Positions 19,518 to 27,937 of a stretch of 64,000 nucleotides of DNA are shown in pieces. How positions within the stretch are numbered: position 1 is the first letter of the stretch; each line of letters begins with the position of its first letter. The notes under the pieces are model-generated. The model was not told the DNA's origin. It worked only from the letters and a program-made list of their open reading frames with translations, and ran no database searches. The stretch comes from Rhodothermia bacterium. Lineage in GTDB: Bacteria; Bacteroidota; Rhodothermia; Rhodothermales; JAAAOL01. Where the stretch lies: the NCBI GenBank assembly GCA_030428385.1, contig JAUIDY010000008.1:24260-88259 (forward strand), read 5' to 3'. Made by a program: the position numbers and the translations under genes.

Positions 19518-20144
19518 TCAAGAGGTGCGCGGAATCTGCTGGCGCTCCGAGGGGCCGTCTTGTACCATGCGACGGCGGATGCGGCTGAGCGCGACGGGCG
19601 TGATACCGAGGTACGAGGCGATGTGGTATTGCGGGATGCGCAGCTCAAGGTCGGGGTGTTCCTCGCGAAAGTAGACATACCGCTCCTCGGCACTGCACAG
19701 CACCAGCCGCAACTCGCGGTGCTCCTTCTTCACCCACTCGATCTCGATCACGCGCCGGGCGATGCGTTCGAGGTCATGGTGGCGGTTATACAGCGCCGTG
19801 AACGTCCGGTAATCGGTCACCAGCAGCCGACTCGCTTCGAGTGCTTGCAGGTTGATGTAGGTCTCGGTGTTCTGGATGAGCCCCGCCAGCGCCCCCACGA
19901 AGGTGCCCCGCGTAAAAAACGTTTTGTTGTATTCGTTGCCCTCATCGGTTCGGTAGAACGAGCGCAACGCGCCCTCCACCACAAACGCCAACTCGGTAGG
20001 ATGCTCCCCGGCCTGCGCGAAGTAGTCGCCCGCCGCCAGCATGCGTCCCCGAAAAAGCGGCTGCACGTCGTTCCACGCCGCGTCGCTGAGCGGGGCCACC
20101 TGGGTGAGCGTGTGGCGCAGCAAGGTGGTTTCTTCCGCAGTCAT
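19518..20144 (-). CDS. Crp/Fnr-family transcriptional regulator
   Basis: The 208-residue protein has an N-terminal cyclic-nucleotide-binding beta-roll (about 10-125, with PLFRGRMLAAGDYFAQAGEH and ELAFVVEGALRSFYR), a dimerisation helix, and a short C-terminal helix-turn-helix (QYHIASYLGITPVALSRIRRRM, about 170-192). No iron-sulfur cysteine cluster typical of Fnr is present, and the effector is unknown. ATG 20144 is chosen by domain start; the upstream open frame runs through the operator. The palindrome TTAACCTCGGTTAA ends seven bases before this start, so binding there would block the regulator's own gene. Neighbours with the same site are the SDR and the barrel gene. Confidence 0.9.
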   Translation of the reverse strand: MTAEETTLLRHTLTQVAPLSDAAWNDVQPLFRGRMLAAGDYFAQAGEHPTELAFVVEGALRSFYRTDEGNEYNKTFFTRGTFVGALAGLIQNTETYINLQALEASRLLVTDYRTFTALYNRHHDLERIARRVIEIEWVKKEHRELRLVLCSAEERYVYFREEHPDLELRIPQYHIASYLGITPVALSRIRRRMVQDGPSERQQIPRTS

Positions 20145-20148
20145 GCTG

Positions 20149-20169
20149 TTCTTAACCTCGGTTAATGCG
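20149..20169 (+). promoter_or_regulatory. Operator-like palindrome between regulator and outer-membrane gene
   Basis: TTAACC-TC-GGTTAA at 20152-20165, within a 21-base segment identical (inverted) to 19319-19339. It lies seven bases upstream of the regulator's start on the minus strand and 59 bases upstream of the barrel protein start on the plus strand. It could serve autoregulation and control of the divergent gene together. Confidence 0.78.
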
Positions 20170-20224
20170 CCCTGGGGAGACGGGTCGGTAGGTTGGTGCC
20201 ATTCTTCACCAACCGGATACAACC

Positions 20225-20914
20225 ATGACAAAATACATCGTTCTGTGCATACTTTTCGGCGTCTTCCTCGCCTTGCCGTCCTTTGCCCAAGAAGCCTCTC
20301 CACAGGGCTGGCAGGTACAGCTTAGCTTTGGCGAACTGCCATGGCAATCGTTTAAACCCGGCCTCAGCGTGGGCTATCGGTTCAATCGGCATATCTACCT
20401 TGGTGCGCTGTACCAAATGCGCAACACCATCCGGCGGGGGTCCACGTCGTTTAATGCCAACGCGGCCGGGCTGGAGGGCTTACAAGATTCTCACGAACGC
20501 ATGGGGCAGCGGGCCGCTTTGCAGGTGCGGCTGTACCCTTTGGGCGGGGCCGCGTATGTTTCCGGCGGCGTGGTGTTTAACGACGCAGATGCCGAACACA
20601 CCACCTTCGACGCCCGCCCGCGCTCCTTCGGCGGAACAATCTTTCACGGCCCCCTTGTGATGCATCAAAAAAGAGCAGCGGGATGGCGTCCCGCGCTGGG
20701 GATCGGCTACAACCATAGGTTTGACGGCGGCTGGACGGTGGGTACAGAGATGTTTGTTGGGATCAGCGCCGTACCGCGCCCTACGGTGCAATTCGACGTG
20801 CCCTCCGACCTCGACACGTCTGTGCTGGAACAGCGCATCGTCCACCGTTTTCGCCAAACCCCAACGAATCTGTACCATGTGTTTCACCTGGGTGTGGGGT
20901 ATCGTTTCCCGTGA
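20225..20914 (+). CDS. Outer-membrane beta-barrel protein of unknown function
   Basis: The 229-residue protein has a signal peptide (1-21, ending SFAQ). The rest is made of amphipathic strands with aromatic girdles (QVQLSFGELPW, PGLSVGYRFNRHIYLGALYQM, GWTVGTEMFVGISAV), and it ends HLGVGYRFP, a C-terminal strand with terminal aromatic residue close to the end. This is the pattern of an eight-to-ten-strand outer-membrane barrel. Function cannot be read. It is transcribed away from the Crp-type regulator and carries the same operator-like palindrome 59 bases upstream. A YHS protein gene follows by 79 bases, so the two may form an operon. Confidence 0.75.
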   Translation: MTKYIVLCILFGVFLALPSFAQEASPQGWQVQLSFGELPWQSFKPGLSVGYRFNRHIYLGALYQMRNTIRRGSTSFNANAAGLEGLQDSHERMGQRAALQVRLYPLGGAAYVSGGVVFNDADAEHTTFDARPRSFGGTIFHGPLVMHQKRAAGWRPALGIGYNHRFDGGWTVGTEMFVGISAVPRPTVQFDVPSDLDTSVLEQRIVHRFRQTPTNLYHVFHLGVGYRFP

Positions 20915-20993
20915 GGCGGGCACGTTTGGGGGCGTTTGGCGTATGGGTGGCCGGAGCAGATGGCTTCCTCATCTTTCACCAGCAACCAACACG

Positions 20994-21500
20994 ATGAGAC
21001 GATTTGTTTGGATCACATCGTTTGTCTTCTTGATGACAGCACCTGTGCTTGCGCAAGACACCCTGCACAACGTCGACGCCCCCACCCTCAACCTGAATGA
21101 AGACGGCGTGGCGCTGCAAGGCTACGACCCCGTCCTGTACCATATCGCCGACCGGGCCCGTCCTGGACGCGAAGCGCTCGCACTCGAGCATGAAGGGGCG
21201 ACCTATTATTTCTCCACCCGCGCCACCCAAACGATTTTCCGTAACAACCCGGAACGGTACGCCCCGGCCTACGGGGGCTGGTGTGCCTTCGGGCTGGCGA
21301 TGGATGCCGAAGCCTTCGACGGCTGGTCGCCCGGCAAATATGCCATCGACCCCGAAACGTTTAAGGTCATTGATGGAAAGCTACACCTGTTCTACAATGC
21401 CAACGGCTTCAACGCCTTGGAAGCCTGGAACAAAGACGAAGCCCATCATCAAGCCCGCGCCGACTCGTTGTGGCACGTACTCACAGCAGAAACGCCCTGA
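20994..21500 (+). CDS. Secreted YHS domain protein
   Basis: The 168-residue protein has a signal peptide (1-21, ending VLAQ). A YHS-type domain runs from about residue 36 to 110, including VALQGYDPVLYH, ATYYFSTRATQTIFRNNPERYAPAYGGWCAFGLA, which is the conserved block of this family. YHS domains occur in metal-related proteins and often bind or handle copper or other metals; a single conserved cysteine is present here (in GGWCAFG). ATG 20994 fits the signal peptide. It follows the operator-linked barrel gene and precedes a small secreted protein, suggesting one transcription unit. Confidence 0.82.
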   Translation: MRRFVWITSFVFLMTAPVLAQDTLHNVDAPTLNLNEDGVALQGYDPVLYHIADRARPGREALALEHEGATYYFSTRATQTIFRNNPERYAPAYGGWCAFGLAMDAEAFDGWSPGKYAIDPETFKVIDGKLHLFYNANGFNALEAWNKDEAHHQARADSLWHVLTAETP

Positions 21501-21571
21501 TGCATTGCTTTCGTAAGAAGCGCAGCGTACGTTTTGACCCACTGAATGACCATCCCTTACCCTGAGGAACC

Positions 21572-22159
21572 ATGTCGCACCGTGCTCTTGTCCTGTTTTT
21601 CGCTGCTGCTTTCGGCCTCGCCACCACCACCGGCTGCCAGGCCCAGATTCCGAACGTGGAAGAACAAATTGCGGGCGCGGTAACCCCAGCCCCTGCTGAC
21701 CAGAAAGACGGCGCGACAGTGCTGGGCTACGACGCCGACGGCGCCCTCGTCACGCTGCGCGAAGGCACTAATGAACTGGTCTGTATCGCTGATCGCCCCG
21801 GCGACGACCGTTTCCATGCATCGTGCTACCATGAATCGCTAGGCGCATACATGGAACGCGGCCGCCAGCTTCGCGCTGAGGGAATCACGGGGCAAGAGAG
21901 CTTCGATGTTCGCCACCAGGAAGCCGACGCCGGTACGCTGGCGATGCCGGAGGAGCCGGCTGCCGTCTACAACGTCTCTGGTTCGTTGGATACGTTCGAC
22001 CCGGCGACGGCCAAGGTGACACTCTACGCCGTCTATATCCCGTATGCCACCGCTGCTAACACGGGCCTTCCTGAAACGCCCGGCCCTGCCGGTACGCCGT
22101 GGCTCATGCGCGCAGGCACCGCCTCATCCCACATCATGATCGTCCAGCCCCGCGACTGA
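21572..22159 (+). CDS. Small secreted protein or lipoprotein, function unknown
   Basis: The 195-residue protein begins with a signal peptide and a possible lipobox, LATTTGC with Cys at 22, although Thr at -3 is weak, so it may be either a lipoprotein or cleaved after QAQ. The mature part contains ATVLGYDADGALVTLREGTNELVC and CYHESLGAYMERGRQL, plus a C-terminal SSHIMIVQPRD. I do not recognise a named domain. It is the last gene of the barrel/YHS group, ahead of a large palindromic repeat that could end transcription. Confidence 0.7.
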   Translation: MSHRALVLFFAAAFGLATTTGCQAQIPNVEEQIAGAVTPAPADQKDGATVLGYDADGALVTLREGTNELVCIADRPGDDRFHASCYHESLGAYMERGRQLRAEGITGQESFDVRHQEADAGTLAMPEEPAAVYNVSGSLDTFDPATAKVTLYAVYIPYATAANTGLPETPGPAGTPWLMRAGTASSHIMIVQPRD

Positions 22160-22193
22160 TATCTTTTCTTTTTGGTACAGACAAAACCTAACG

Positions 22194-22310
22194 GTGTCAT
22201 CTCGAACGCATGTGAGAGATCTCCCACGTTATCGTTTGGCTGACCTTTAAGTGGGAGATCTCTCCTCCCGATGGTCGTCGAGATGACACAAAAAAACGTT
22301 TTTTCGTGTC
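22194..22310. repeat. Nested intergenic inverted repeat, GTGTCATCTCGA family
   Basis: Outer arms GTGTCATCTCGA (22194-22205) and TCGAGATGACAC (22278-22289) are perfect 12-base inverted copies. Inner arms GAGAGATCTCCCAC (22214-22227) and GTGGGAGATCTCTC (22251-22264) are perfect 14-base inverted copies. Directly after them, 22285-22310 is a near-perfect 26-base palindrome with A and T runs around CG, which could act as a bidirectional terminator for the two convergent genes. Confidence 0.85.
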
Positions 22311-22402
22311 CTGAGAAGACAGACAAAAAAGTGAGCGCAACCGAGCGTTTGGTCGGCGGGGTTGATGCAGCGAACTCATATCTTGGAACCACCCCTTCTT
22401 GG

Positions 22403-24538
22403 TTAGCGGCTCCCCCCATCACCTGTCGGCAGCGCCATCACGTTTTCCACGCCGAGTGCCCGGGCGAGGAACGACCATTTGTCGGCTTGCTCCTCGATGA
22501 CTTTACTGGTGGGCTTGCCCGCACCGTGTCCGGCCTTTGTCTCGATGCGGATGAGTACCGGTGCCTCGCCGCCTTGGGCGGCTTGCATCGCGGCGGCAAA
22601 CTTAAAGGAATGGCTCGGCACCACGCGGTCGTCGTGGTCGCTGGTGGTGATGAGGGTTGCGGGGTATTCGGTCCCCGGCTTCAGGTTGTGCAACGGCGAG
22701 TAAGCATACAGAAACGGAAACTGGTCGGGGTCTTCTGCCGAACCGTATTCGGGCACCCACGCCCAGCCGATGGTGAATTGGTGGTAGCGAAGCATATCGA
22801 GCACCCCCACTGCGGGCACCGCCGCGCCGAACAATTCCGGGCGCTGCGTCAGGGCCGCCCCAACGAGCAGGCCACCGTTCGAGCCGCCACCAATGGACAG
22901 CCGCTCGGGCGACGTGTAGCCTTCCGCGATCAGGTATTCTGCCGCCGCAATGAAGTCGTCGAACACGTTCTGTTTCTGGTCGAGCATCCCAGCCTGATGC
23001 CATTCCTCGCCGTATTCACCGCCGCCGCGCAAGTTGGGCACAGCATATACGCCGCCCATCTCCATCCACACGAGGTTGCTGAGCGAAAACGACGGCGTCA
23101 GGCTGATGTTAAAGCCGCCGTAGCCGTACAGGTAGGTCGGGTTGGTGCCATCGAGGTCCAGCCCGCGTTTGTGGATGATAAACATCGGAACGCGGGTGCC
23201 ATCTTTGCTTTCGTAGAACACCTGCTTCGCCTCAAACGCATCAGGATCGAACGCAACCTCTGGCGCACGGAAGACCATGCTGGCACCTGTGGTGAAATCG
23301 TAGCGGTAAATGGTGGTGGGATAGGTGAATGAGGTGAAGGTGTAGAACATTTCTGCCTCGTCGCGCTGCCCACTCAAGCCGCCCACACTGCCCGGTGCAG
23401 GAAGCGCAATCGTGTTGACCAGCGTGCCGTCCATCGTGTGCACCGTGAGCCGCCCCTTTACGTCTTCAAGGGCGCGAACGACGAAGTGTTCATTTACGAT
23501 GCTCACGCTTTGTAGCACCGCCTCACTTTCGGGAATCAGGACGTCCTTTGCTCCCGTTTCGGTGTTCCAGGCGATGAGTTGACTGTTTGAGGCTTCGTGG
23601 TCCGTCTGGAAGAAAAAAGTAGCGTCCGTGTTGCCGACAAACGTGTAGCCCGCCTCAAATGCATCCACGAGCCGCACGATGTCGCTGTCTTCATCCTGTA
23701 GGTCTTTGTAGTAGACCATGTTGCGGCGGTCGGTGCCTTTCCAAACTGTAAGAATCAGGTAGCGTCCGTCATCGGTGACCTGTGGGAAAAAGCCCAGTTC
23801 GGGGTCGGATGCATCTTCATAGACGAGTTGATCCTCGTCCTGCGACGTACCGAGGTGGTGAAAATAGAGTTGCTGCCCCAGGTTGACGCCTTCCATTGCG
23901 GTGCCTTCCTCCGGAGCGGCGTAGCGCCCGTAGAAGAAGCCACTGCCATCTTTCATCCAGGCCGCCCCGCTGAACTTGATCCACTCCAACTCGTCCGCCA
24001 TCGTCTCGCCCGTCGCCACGTCGAGTAGCTTAAACGTGCGCCAGTCGGAGCCGCTTTCGCTGAGGCTGTAGACTGCCCGCTCGCCGTCGTCGCTTACATA
24101 AAAACCCGACAGCGCCACCGTGCCGTCCTCGCTTAAGGTGTTGGGGTCGAGGAGCACCTCGGGTTCGGCGTCGAGCGCGGATTGCACATACAGCACCGAT
24201 TGATTCTGTAGGCCGTCGTTTTTGTAGAAGAAATAGCGCTCGCCCTGCTTAAACGGGGCGCTGTAGCGGGTGTAGTCCCACAGTTCCGTCAGGCGCTGCT
24301 TCACCGCGTCGCGCAGCCCGATGGAAGCCAGGTAGTCGAACGTCACCTCGTTTTGCGCGCCTACCCAAGCGGCCGTGGCTTCGCCATCCAAATCTTCGAG
24401 CCAGCGGTAGGGATCGACCACGGTGGTGCCGTGGTAATCATCGGCAACGTCGGACGTGGCGGATTCGGGGTAAGCAATCTGGGCAATGGCGGCGTTGGTT
24501 AGCAACACGCCAAGTGCAAGGCAAACAAGGACTTTCAT
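22403..24538 (-). CDS. Prolyl oligopeptidase family serine peptidase (S9A)
   Basis: The 711-residue protein has a signal peptide (1-20, ending AIAQ), then a seven-blade propeller (about 70-430) and an alpha/beta-hydrolase domain. The motif YHGTTVVDPYRWLEDLDGE near the N-terminus is typical of S9A. The catalytic serine lies in GGGSNGG (about residue 551), the aspartate in TSDHDDRVVP (about 635) and the histidine in AGHGAGKP (about 672). It should cut proline-containing peptides in the periplasm. ATG 24538 is chosen because the signal peptide starts there. Length matches the family (about 700). Confidence 0.93.
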   Translation of the reverse strand: MKVLVCLALGVLLTNAAIAQIAYPESATSDVADDYHGTTVVDPYRWLEDLDGEATAAWVGAQNEVTFDYLASIGLRDAVKQRLTELWDYTRYSAPFKQGERYFFYKNDGLQNQSVLYVQSALDAEPEVLLDPNTLSEDGTVALSGFYVSDDGERAVYSLSESGSDWRTFKLLDVATGETMADELEWIKFSGAAWMKDGSGFFYGRYAAPEEGTAMEGVNLGQQLYFHHLGTSQDEDQLVYEDASDPELGFFPQVTDDGRYLILTVWKGTDRRNMVYYKDLQDEDSDIVRLVDAFEAGYTFVGNTDATFFFQTDHEASNSQLIAWNTETGAKDVLIPESEAVLQSVSIVNEHFVVRALEDVKGRLTVHTMDGTLVNTIALPAPGSVGGLSGQRDEAEMFYTFTSFTYPTTIYRYDFTTGASMVFRAPEVAFDPDAFEAKQVFYESKDGTRVPMFIIHKRGLDLDGTNPTYLYGYGGFNISLTPSFSLSNLVWMEMGGVYAVPNLRGGGEYGEEWHQAGMLDQKQNVFDDFIAAAEYLIAEGYTSPERLSIGGGSNGGLLVGAALTQRPELFGAAVPAVGVLDMLRYHQFTIGWAWVPEYGSAEDPDQFPFLYAYSPLHNLKPGTEYPATLITTSDHDDRVVPSHSFKFAAAMQAAQGGEAPVLIRIETKAGHGAGKPTSKVIEEQADKWSFLARALGVENVMALPTGDGGSR

Positions 24539-24646
24539 CGGATGCGTTTGGCAAGATGTGAGGCAAAGAAAGTGCCCCCGAAGATACACATTGCGCTTCG
24601 GGGGTGCTACCCAATTCCGACGCTTTGCCTACGGGGCAAAATTTCT

Positions 24647-25651
24647 TTAGTCCACCCCAATGCAGGTGATGCTAGCCTCTACGTTTTCTTCTACAACCGT
24701 CTCACTTCGAAAAGTACATGCCACAGAAGCCGGATTGGTGGTACTGGTCCAATCCTCTGAAGTAATGCTAAGAAGAAAAACCGGTGCTCCTGACGGGCCA
24801 TCACAATCTCCGAACAAAGGAAGGTCATTGGCATCGGCGCATGCGGCCTCAACAAACCGAATCCCATTTCCAGGTATGGTATCAGGGACGTCATTTTTAT
24901 AAAGCTGCGTTTTGGAGACATAGAACCCGCTCGTCGCATCCACATCCGATGCCGTTAGCGAGCCGTTCTGCACGTCGGCTCCCGTCACCGTCCCGTTGGC
25001 GATATCGTTGCCCGTCAGCGTCCCATCGAGCACATCAATACCCGACAACGTATTGTCTTGCACCTCATCGCTGCCCACACAGCCCGTGCAACTTAGCCCA
25101 CTGGGCTCCAGAGAAAGCACTCCTGTCACCGACACATCACCCTGAAACGCACCCGCCAGCCCCGATCCGTTGTTCACCGCCCGCAGCGCCGGACTCGTAC
25201 TGTTGTTGCTCACATCGACCCCGATCCCATTGCCACCTACCACCTGAAAACCACCGTGGCTGCTCTGAAGAAACATCCCCACGCTCCCCGGCACGCCGCC
25301 TGTCATCGACAGCCACAGCGCACGACCGCCGGTGTTGTTACGCAGCGTCATCAGATCGCCACCTCCTGCGGTTTTGGAAAGCGAGAACGCTGCCGGTAGC
25401 TGATCCCACGAACCGCTGAACGGAAGCATGAAGCCACCCGCTGAGGCTTGCCACGTGGCATTGCCAGAGGCGTCGGTGGTGAGCACGTGACCGTTGGTGG
25501 CCCCTTGCGGGTTGACAATCAGCGAGCCGTCGGTGTTGACTTGGAAAAGCGTCGCGCCTGTGCTGTTCTCGACTTCGAGCGCAGGCGTTTGAGCAGTGGC
25601 AGCGAGGGTGGGCAAAAGTAGGACAAGGAAGAAGTAGCAGACTGATTTCAT
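24647..25651 (-). CDS. Secreted fibre-like protein with decapeptide repeats, paralogue 1
   Basis: The 334-residue protein has a signal peptide (1-21, ending ATAQ). The next part (22-75) contains TPALEVENSTGATLFQVNTDG and GHVLTTDASGNATWQ, as in many bacterial and phage-like tail or stalk proteins. Residues about 190-245 form ten-residue repeats of the type GxDVxDGTLTG (LSGIDVLDGTLTGNDIANG, then VTGADVQNGSLTASDV). The C-terminal domain (about 245-334) has conserved cysteines and ends CIGVD. No sorting domain is visible. The next gene upstream is a paralogue whose first 150 coding bases are nearly identical, so the pair arose by recent duplication. Confidence 0.75.
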   Translation of the reverse strand: MKSVCYFFLVLLLPTLAATAQTPALEVENSTGATLFQVNTDGSLIVNPQGATNGHVLTTDASGNATWQASAGGFMLPFSGSWDQLPAAFSLSKTAGGGDLMTLRNNTGGRALWLSMTGGVPGSVGMFLQSSHGGFQVVGGNGIGVDVSNNSTSPALRAVNNGSGLAGAFQGDVSVTGVLSLEPSGLSCTGCVGSDEVQDNTLSGIDVLDGTLTGNDIANGTVTGADVQNGSLTASDVDATSGFYVSKTQLYKNDVPDTIPGNGIRFVEAACADANDLPLFGDCDGPSGAPVFLLSITSEDWTSTTNPASVACTFRSETVVEENVEASITCIGVD

Positions 25652-25727
25652 AACTCTGGGTTGGTTGGAAGCAACGTGTGCGTTTCCTCGAGAGACGCAA
25701 TCGGCACCCTACAGGGGACAAAACGAA

Positions 25728-26678
25728 TCAATCCACCGCAATGCACATGATGTGGACATAAACCGTTGCATCGCCCGTAGGATTATCGTTGCGATAGGTA
25801 CATTCGTGGGCAGCCGGAGCCGTCGTGTCCATCCAATCGACAGGACGCTCGCCCTGCAGGGTGAGGTCGCCTTCCCCCAAGGCCGAGCACCACCCAATGA
25901 GGGGCAAGTCGTTGTCATCGTTACAAGACGCCCTCCCAATATTAAATCCACCCGAACTCACCGACATTGATTCGGTTACGGAATACAGTTGGGTCTTCGA
26001 GACATAGAACCCCGTGGTGTTATCGACATCGCCCGCTGTCAGCGTGCCATTCTGCACATCGGCGCCCGTCAACGTGCCGTTCTGGATATCTGTCCCCGTC
26101 AGCGAGTTGTCTTGCACCTGCCCGCCCTGCACACACGCCGTACACACCACATCGCCCGTCACCTCTACATCCCCGTCAAAACGACCGGCCACGCCTGAGC
26201 CGTTGTTCACGGCCTGAATTGTTGGGCTGGCGCTGTTGTTAAGCCCGGAGAACGCCGTCCCATTGCCCGACTGCATCAAGATGCCGTTGTGGGAACTCTG
26301 AAACTGTAACGCCACGCTACCGGGCACGCCATTGCTCATCACGCCATAGATCAGCCGTGAGCCCACGGTGTTGCGCAAATCCATCGTTTCGCCGCCTGCC
26401 GTTTTGGTGATTTTAAAAGCGGGCGAGATCTGATCCCACGTCCCATCGAAGGGAAGCATGAAGCCACCCGTGGGTGCTTGCCACGTGGCATTGCCAGAGG
26501 CGTCGGTGGTGAGCACGTGGCCGTTGGTGGCCCCTTGCGGGTTAACAATCAGCGAGCCGTCGGTGTTGACCTGGAAAAGCGTCGCGCCTGTGCTGTTCTC
26601 GACTTCGAGCGCGGGCGTTTGGGCGCTGGCTGCAAGGATGGGAAGAAGCAGAGCGAAGAGGAAGCAGCAGCGTTTCAT
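25728..26678 (-). CDS. Secreted fibre-like protein with decapeptide repeats, paralogue 2
   Basis: The 316-residue protein shares the whole architecture of the gene downstream: signal peptide (1-20, ending ASAQ), the TPALEVENSTG head, decapeptide repeats (LTGTDIQNGTLTGADVQNG and following, about 200-235), the junction GFYVSKTQLY and a cysteine-containing C-terminal domain ending CIAVD. ATG 26678 is used because the signal peptide begins there; the open frame further upstream is not protein-like. The promoter-proximal word GTGCGTTTCCTC (26706-26717) recurs upstream of paralogue 1 (25679-25690), so the duplication included regulatory DNA. Function unknown; a trimeric stalk or surface fibre is possible. 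Confidence 0.75.
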   Translation of the reverse strand: MKRCCFLFALLLPILAASAQTPALEVENSTGATLFQVNTDGSLIVNPQGATNGHVLTTDASGNATWQAPTGGFMLPFDGTWDQISPAFKITKTAGGETMDLRNTVGSRLIYGVMSNGVPGSVALQFQSSHNGILMQSGNGTAFSGLNNSASPTIQAVNNGSGVAGRFDGDVEVTGDVVCTACVQGGQVQDNSLTGTDIQNGTLTGADVQNGTLTAGDVDNTTGFYVSKTQLYSVTESMSVSSGGFNIGRASCNDDNDLPLIGWCSALGEGDLTLQGERPVDWMDTTAPAAHECTYRNDNPTGDATVYVHIMCIAVD

Positions 26679-26865
26679 GGCATTGGGGGTAGATGGAAGA
26701 AAAGCGTGCGTTTCCTCCGAAGACGCAGTCTGAGCCAAACAGGGGCCATAAGAGGGGGATAACATCTTCTTTTTGCTCCCCTCCACCGTTACCTTACTCA
26801 AAAGAAACGCGGCCCGGTTGGCACAGCGGCGTGCGTGTTTGTTCTTCCCTTTGCCCGACGGTGCT

Positions 26866-27924
26866 ATGATGCGTTCGACTACGGCTCTGCTCCTCTTCCT
26901 CGTTTTCTCCTTCTCGTCCACCAGCTACGCCCAGGATGCGCAGGTGCAAGGCGCGTACGCCGGCACCGACCCCACCCTCGCCGTCATCGACATTTATTTC
27001 TCGGTGTTCGGCATCCCGATGGAAAAATACGAAGACCTCGAAGGCGGTGACGCCACGCCTTTTACCGAGGTCCCGCCGGGCCTCACCATTGAGGCAGGCA
27101 TCGCTCCTGCTACCAGTTCTTCTGTCTCCGACGTGTTTGCCTCGTTTCCCATCGCCTTCGAGGCCGGATCGATAAACGTAGCCGTTGGCGCTGGCCTCCG
27201 CGAACCGAGCCAATTTGCACCCAACCCCGACGGGCGCGACACCGCACTCAACCTGTTGGTGTTCGACGAAGCCCGCACCGCAGCCACCAGCGCCGACATG
27301 GTCGATCTGGCGTTTTTCCACGGCTCCACCGACACTCCCGGCGTCCGCGTAGCTTTTTCCGGCGAGACATGGGTGGCGCAGGCATTATACGGCGACTTCT
27401 CCGGCTACGTCTCCTTCTTCCCCGGTCGCTATCTGTTTGACGTGATGGACGCCGCCACTGGCACACTCATCGAAACCTTCGCCGCCGACCTCCCCGAGGC
27501 GCTGGCGGGGCAGGCCGCCGTGGTGGGCCTGCTGGGCTTCTCCGATCCGGCCGCGAACCAGAACGGACCGATGCTGCGCCTCACCGCGCTGTTGGCCAGC
27601 GGCGAGGCCGTCGAATTCCCGATCCACGTCCCCACCCACACCGAAACCAGCGACCTGCCTGCCGCCGCGCTATTGCTCCCCAACTACCCCAACCCGTTCA
27701 CCGAAACGACCACCCTTTCCTACACATTGGCGGCCTCCTCACCAGTCACCCTCACCGTCGTGAACATGCTGGGGCAGGAGGTCCATACCACGACGCATGG
27801 CTTCCAGCCACCCGGCACCTATGCCCTCCCGTTCAATGCGTCAGTTCTTCCGGCAGGCGTTTACATGTACACGCTGCAAACCGAAACCACGCACCACACG
27901 CGGAGGATGGTGGTGTTGCGGTAA
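26866..27924 (+). CDS. Secreted DUF4397-like protein with T9SS sorting domain
   Basis: The 352-residue protein has a signal peptide (about 1-22, ending SYAQ). The central part resembles DUF4397 repeats: VDLAFFHGSTDTPGVRVAF is the typical block, followed by a glycine-rich stretch and FPGRYLFDVMDAATG. The C-terminal about 75 residues are the T9SS sorting domain, with LLPNYPNPFTETTTLSYTL and GVYMYTLQTE. The protein should be surface-exported. Two adjacent ATGs at 26866 and 26869 can serve as start. It is transcribed divergently from the paralogue pair. The role of DUF4397 is not known. Confidence 0.85.
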   Translation: MMRSTTALLLFLVFSFSSTSYAQDAQVQGAYAGTDPTLAVIDIYFSVFGIPMEKYEDLEGGDATPFTEVPPGLTIEAGIAPATSSSVSDVFASFPIAFEAGSINVAVGAGLREPSQFAPNPDGRDTALNLLVFDEARTAATSADMVDLAFFHGSTDTPGVRVAFSGETWVAQALYGDFSGYVSFFPGRYLFDVMDAATGTLIETFAADLPEALAGQAAVVGLLGFSDPAANQNGPMLRLTALLASGEAVEFPIHVPTHTETSDLPAAALLLPNYPNPFTETTTLSYTLAASSPVTLTVVNMLGQEVHTTTHGFQPPGTYALPFNASVLPAGVYMYTLQTETTHHTRRMVVLR

Positions 27925-27937
27925 CCGTGCGGCTCCC

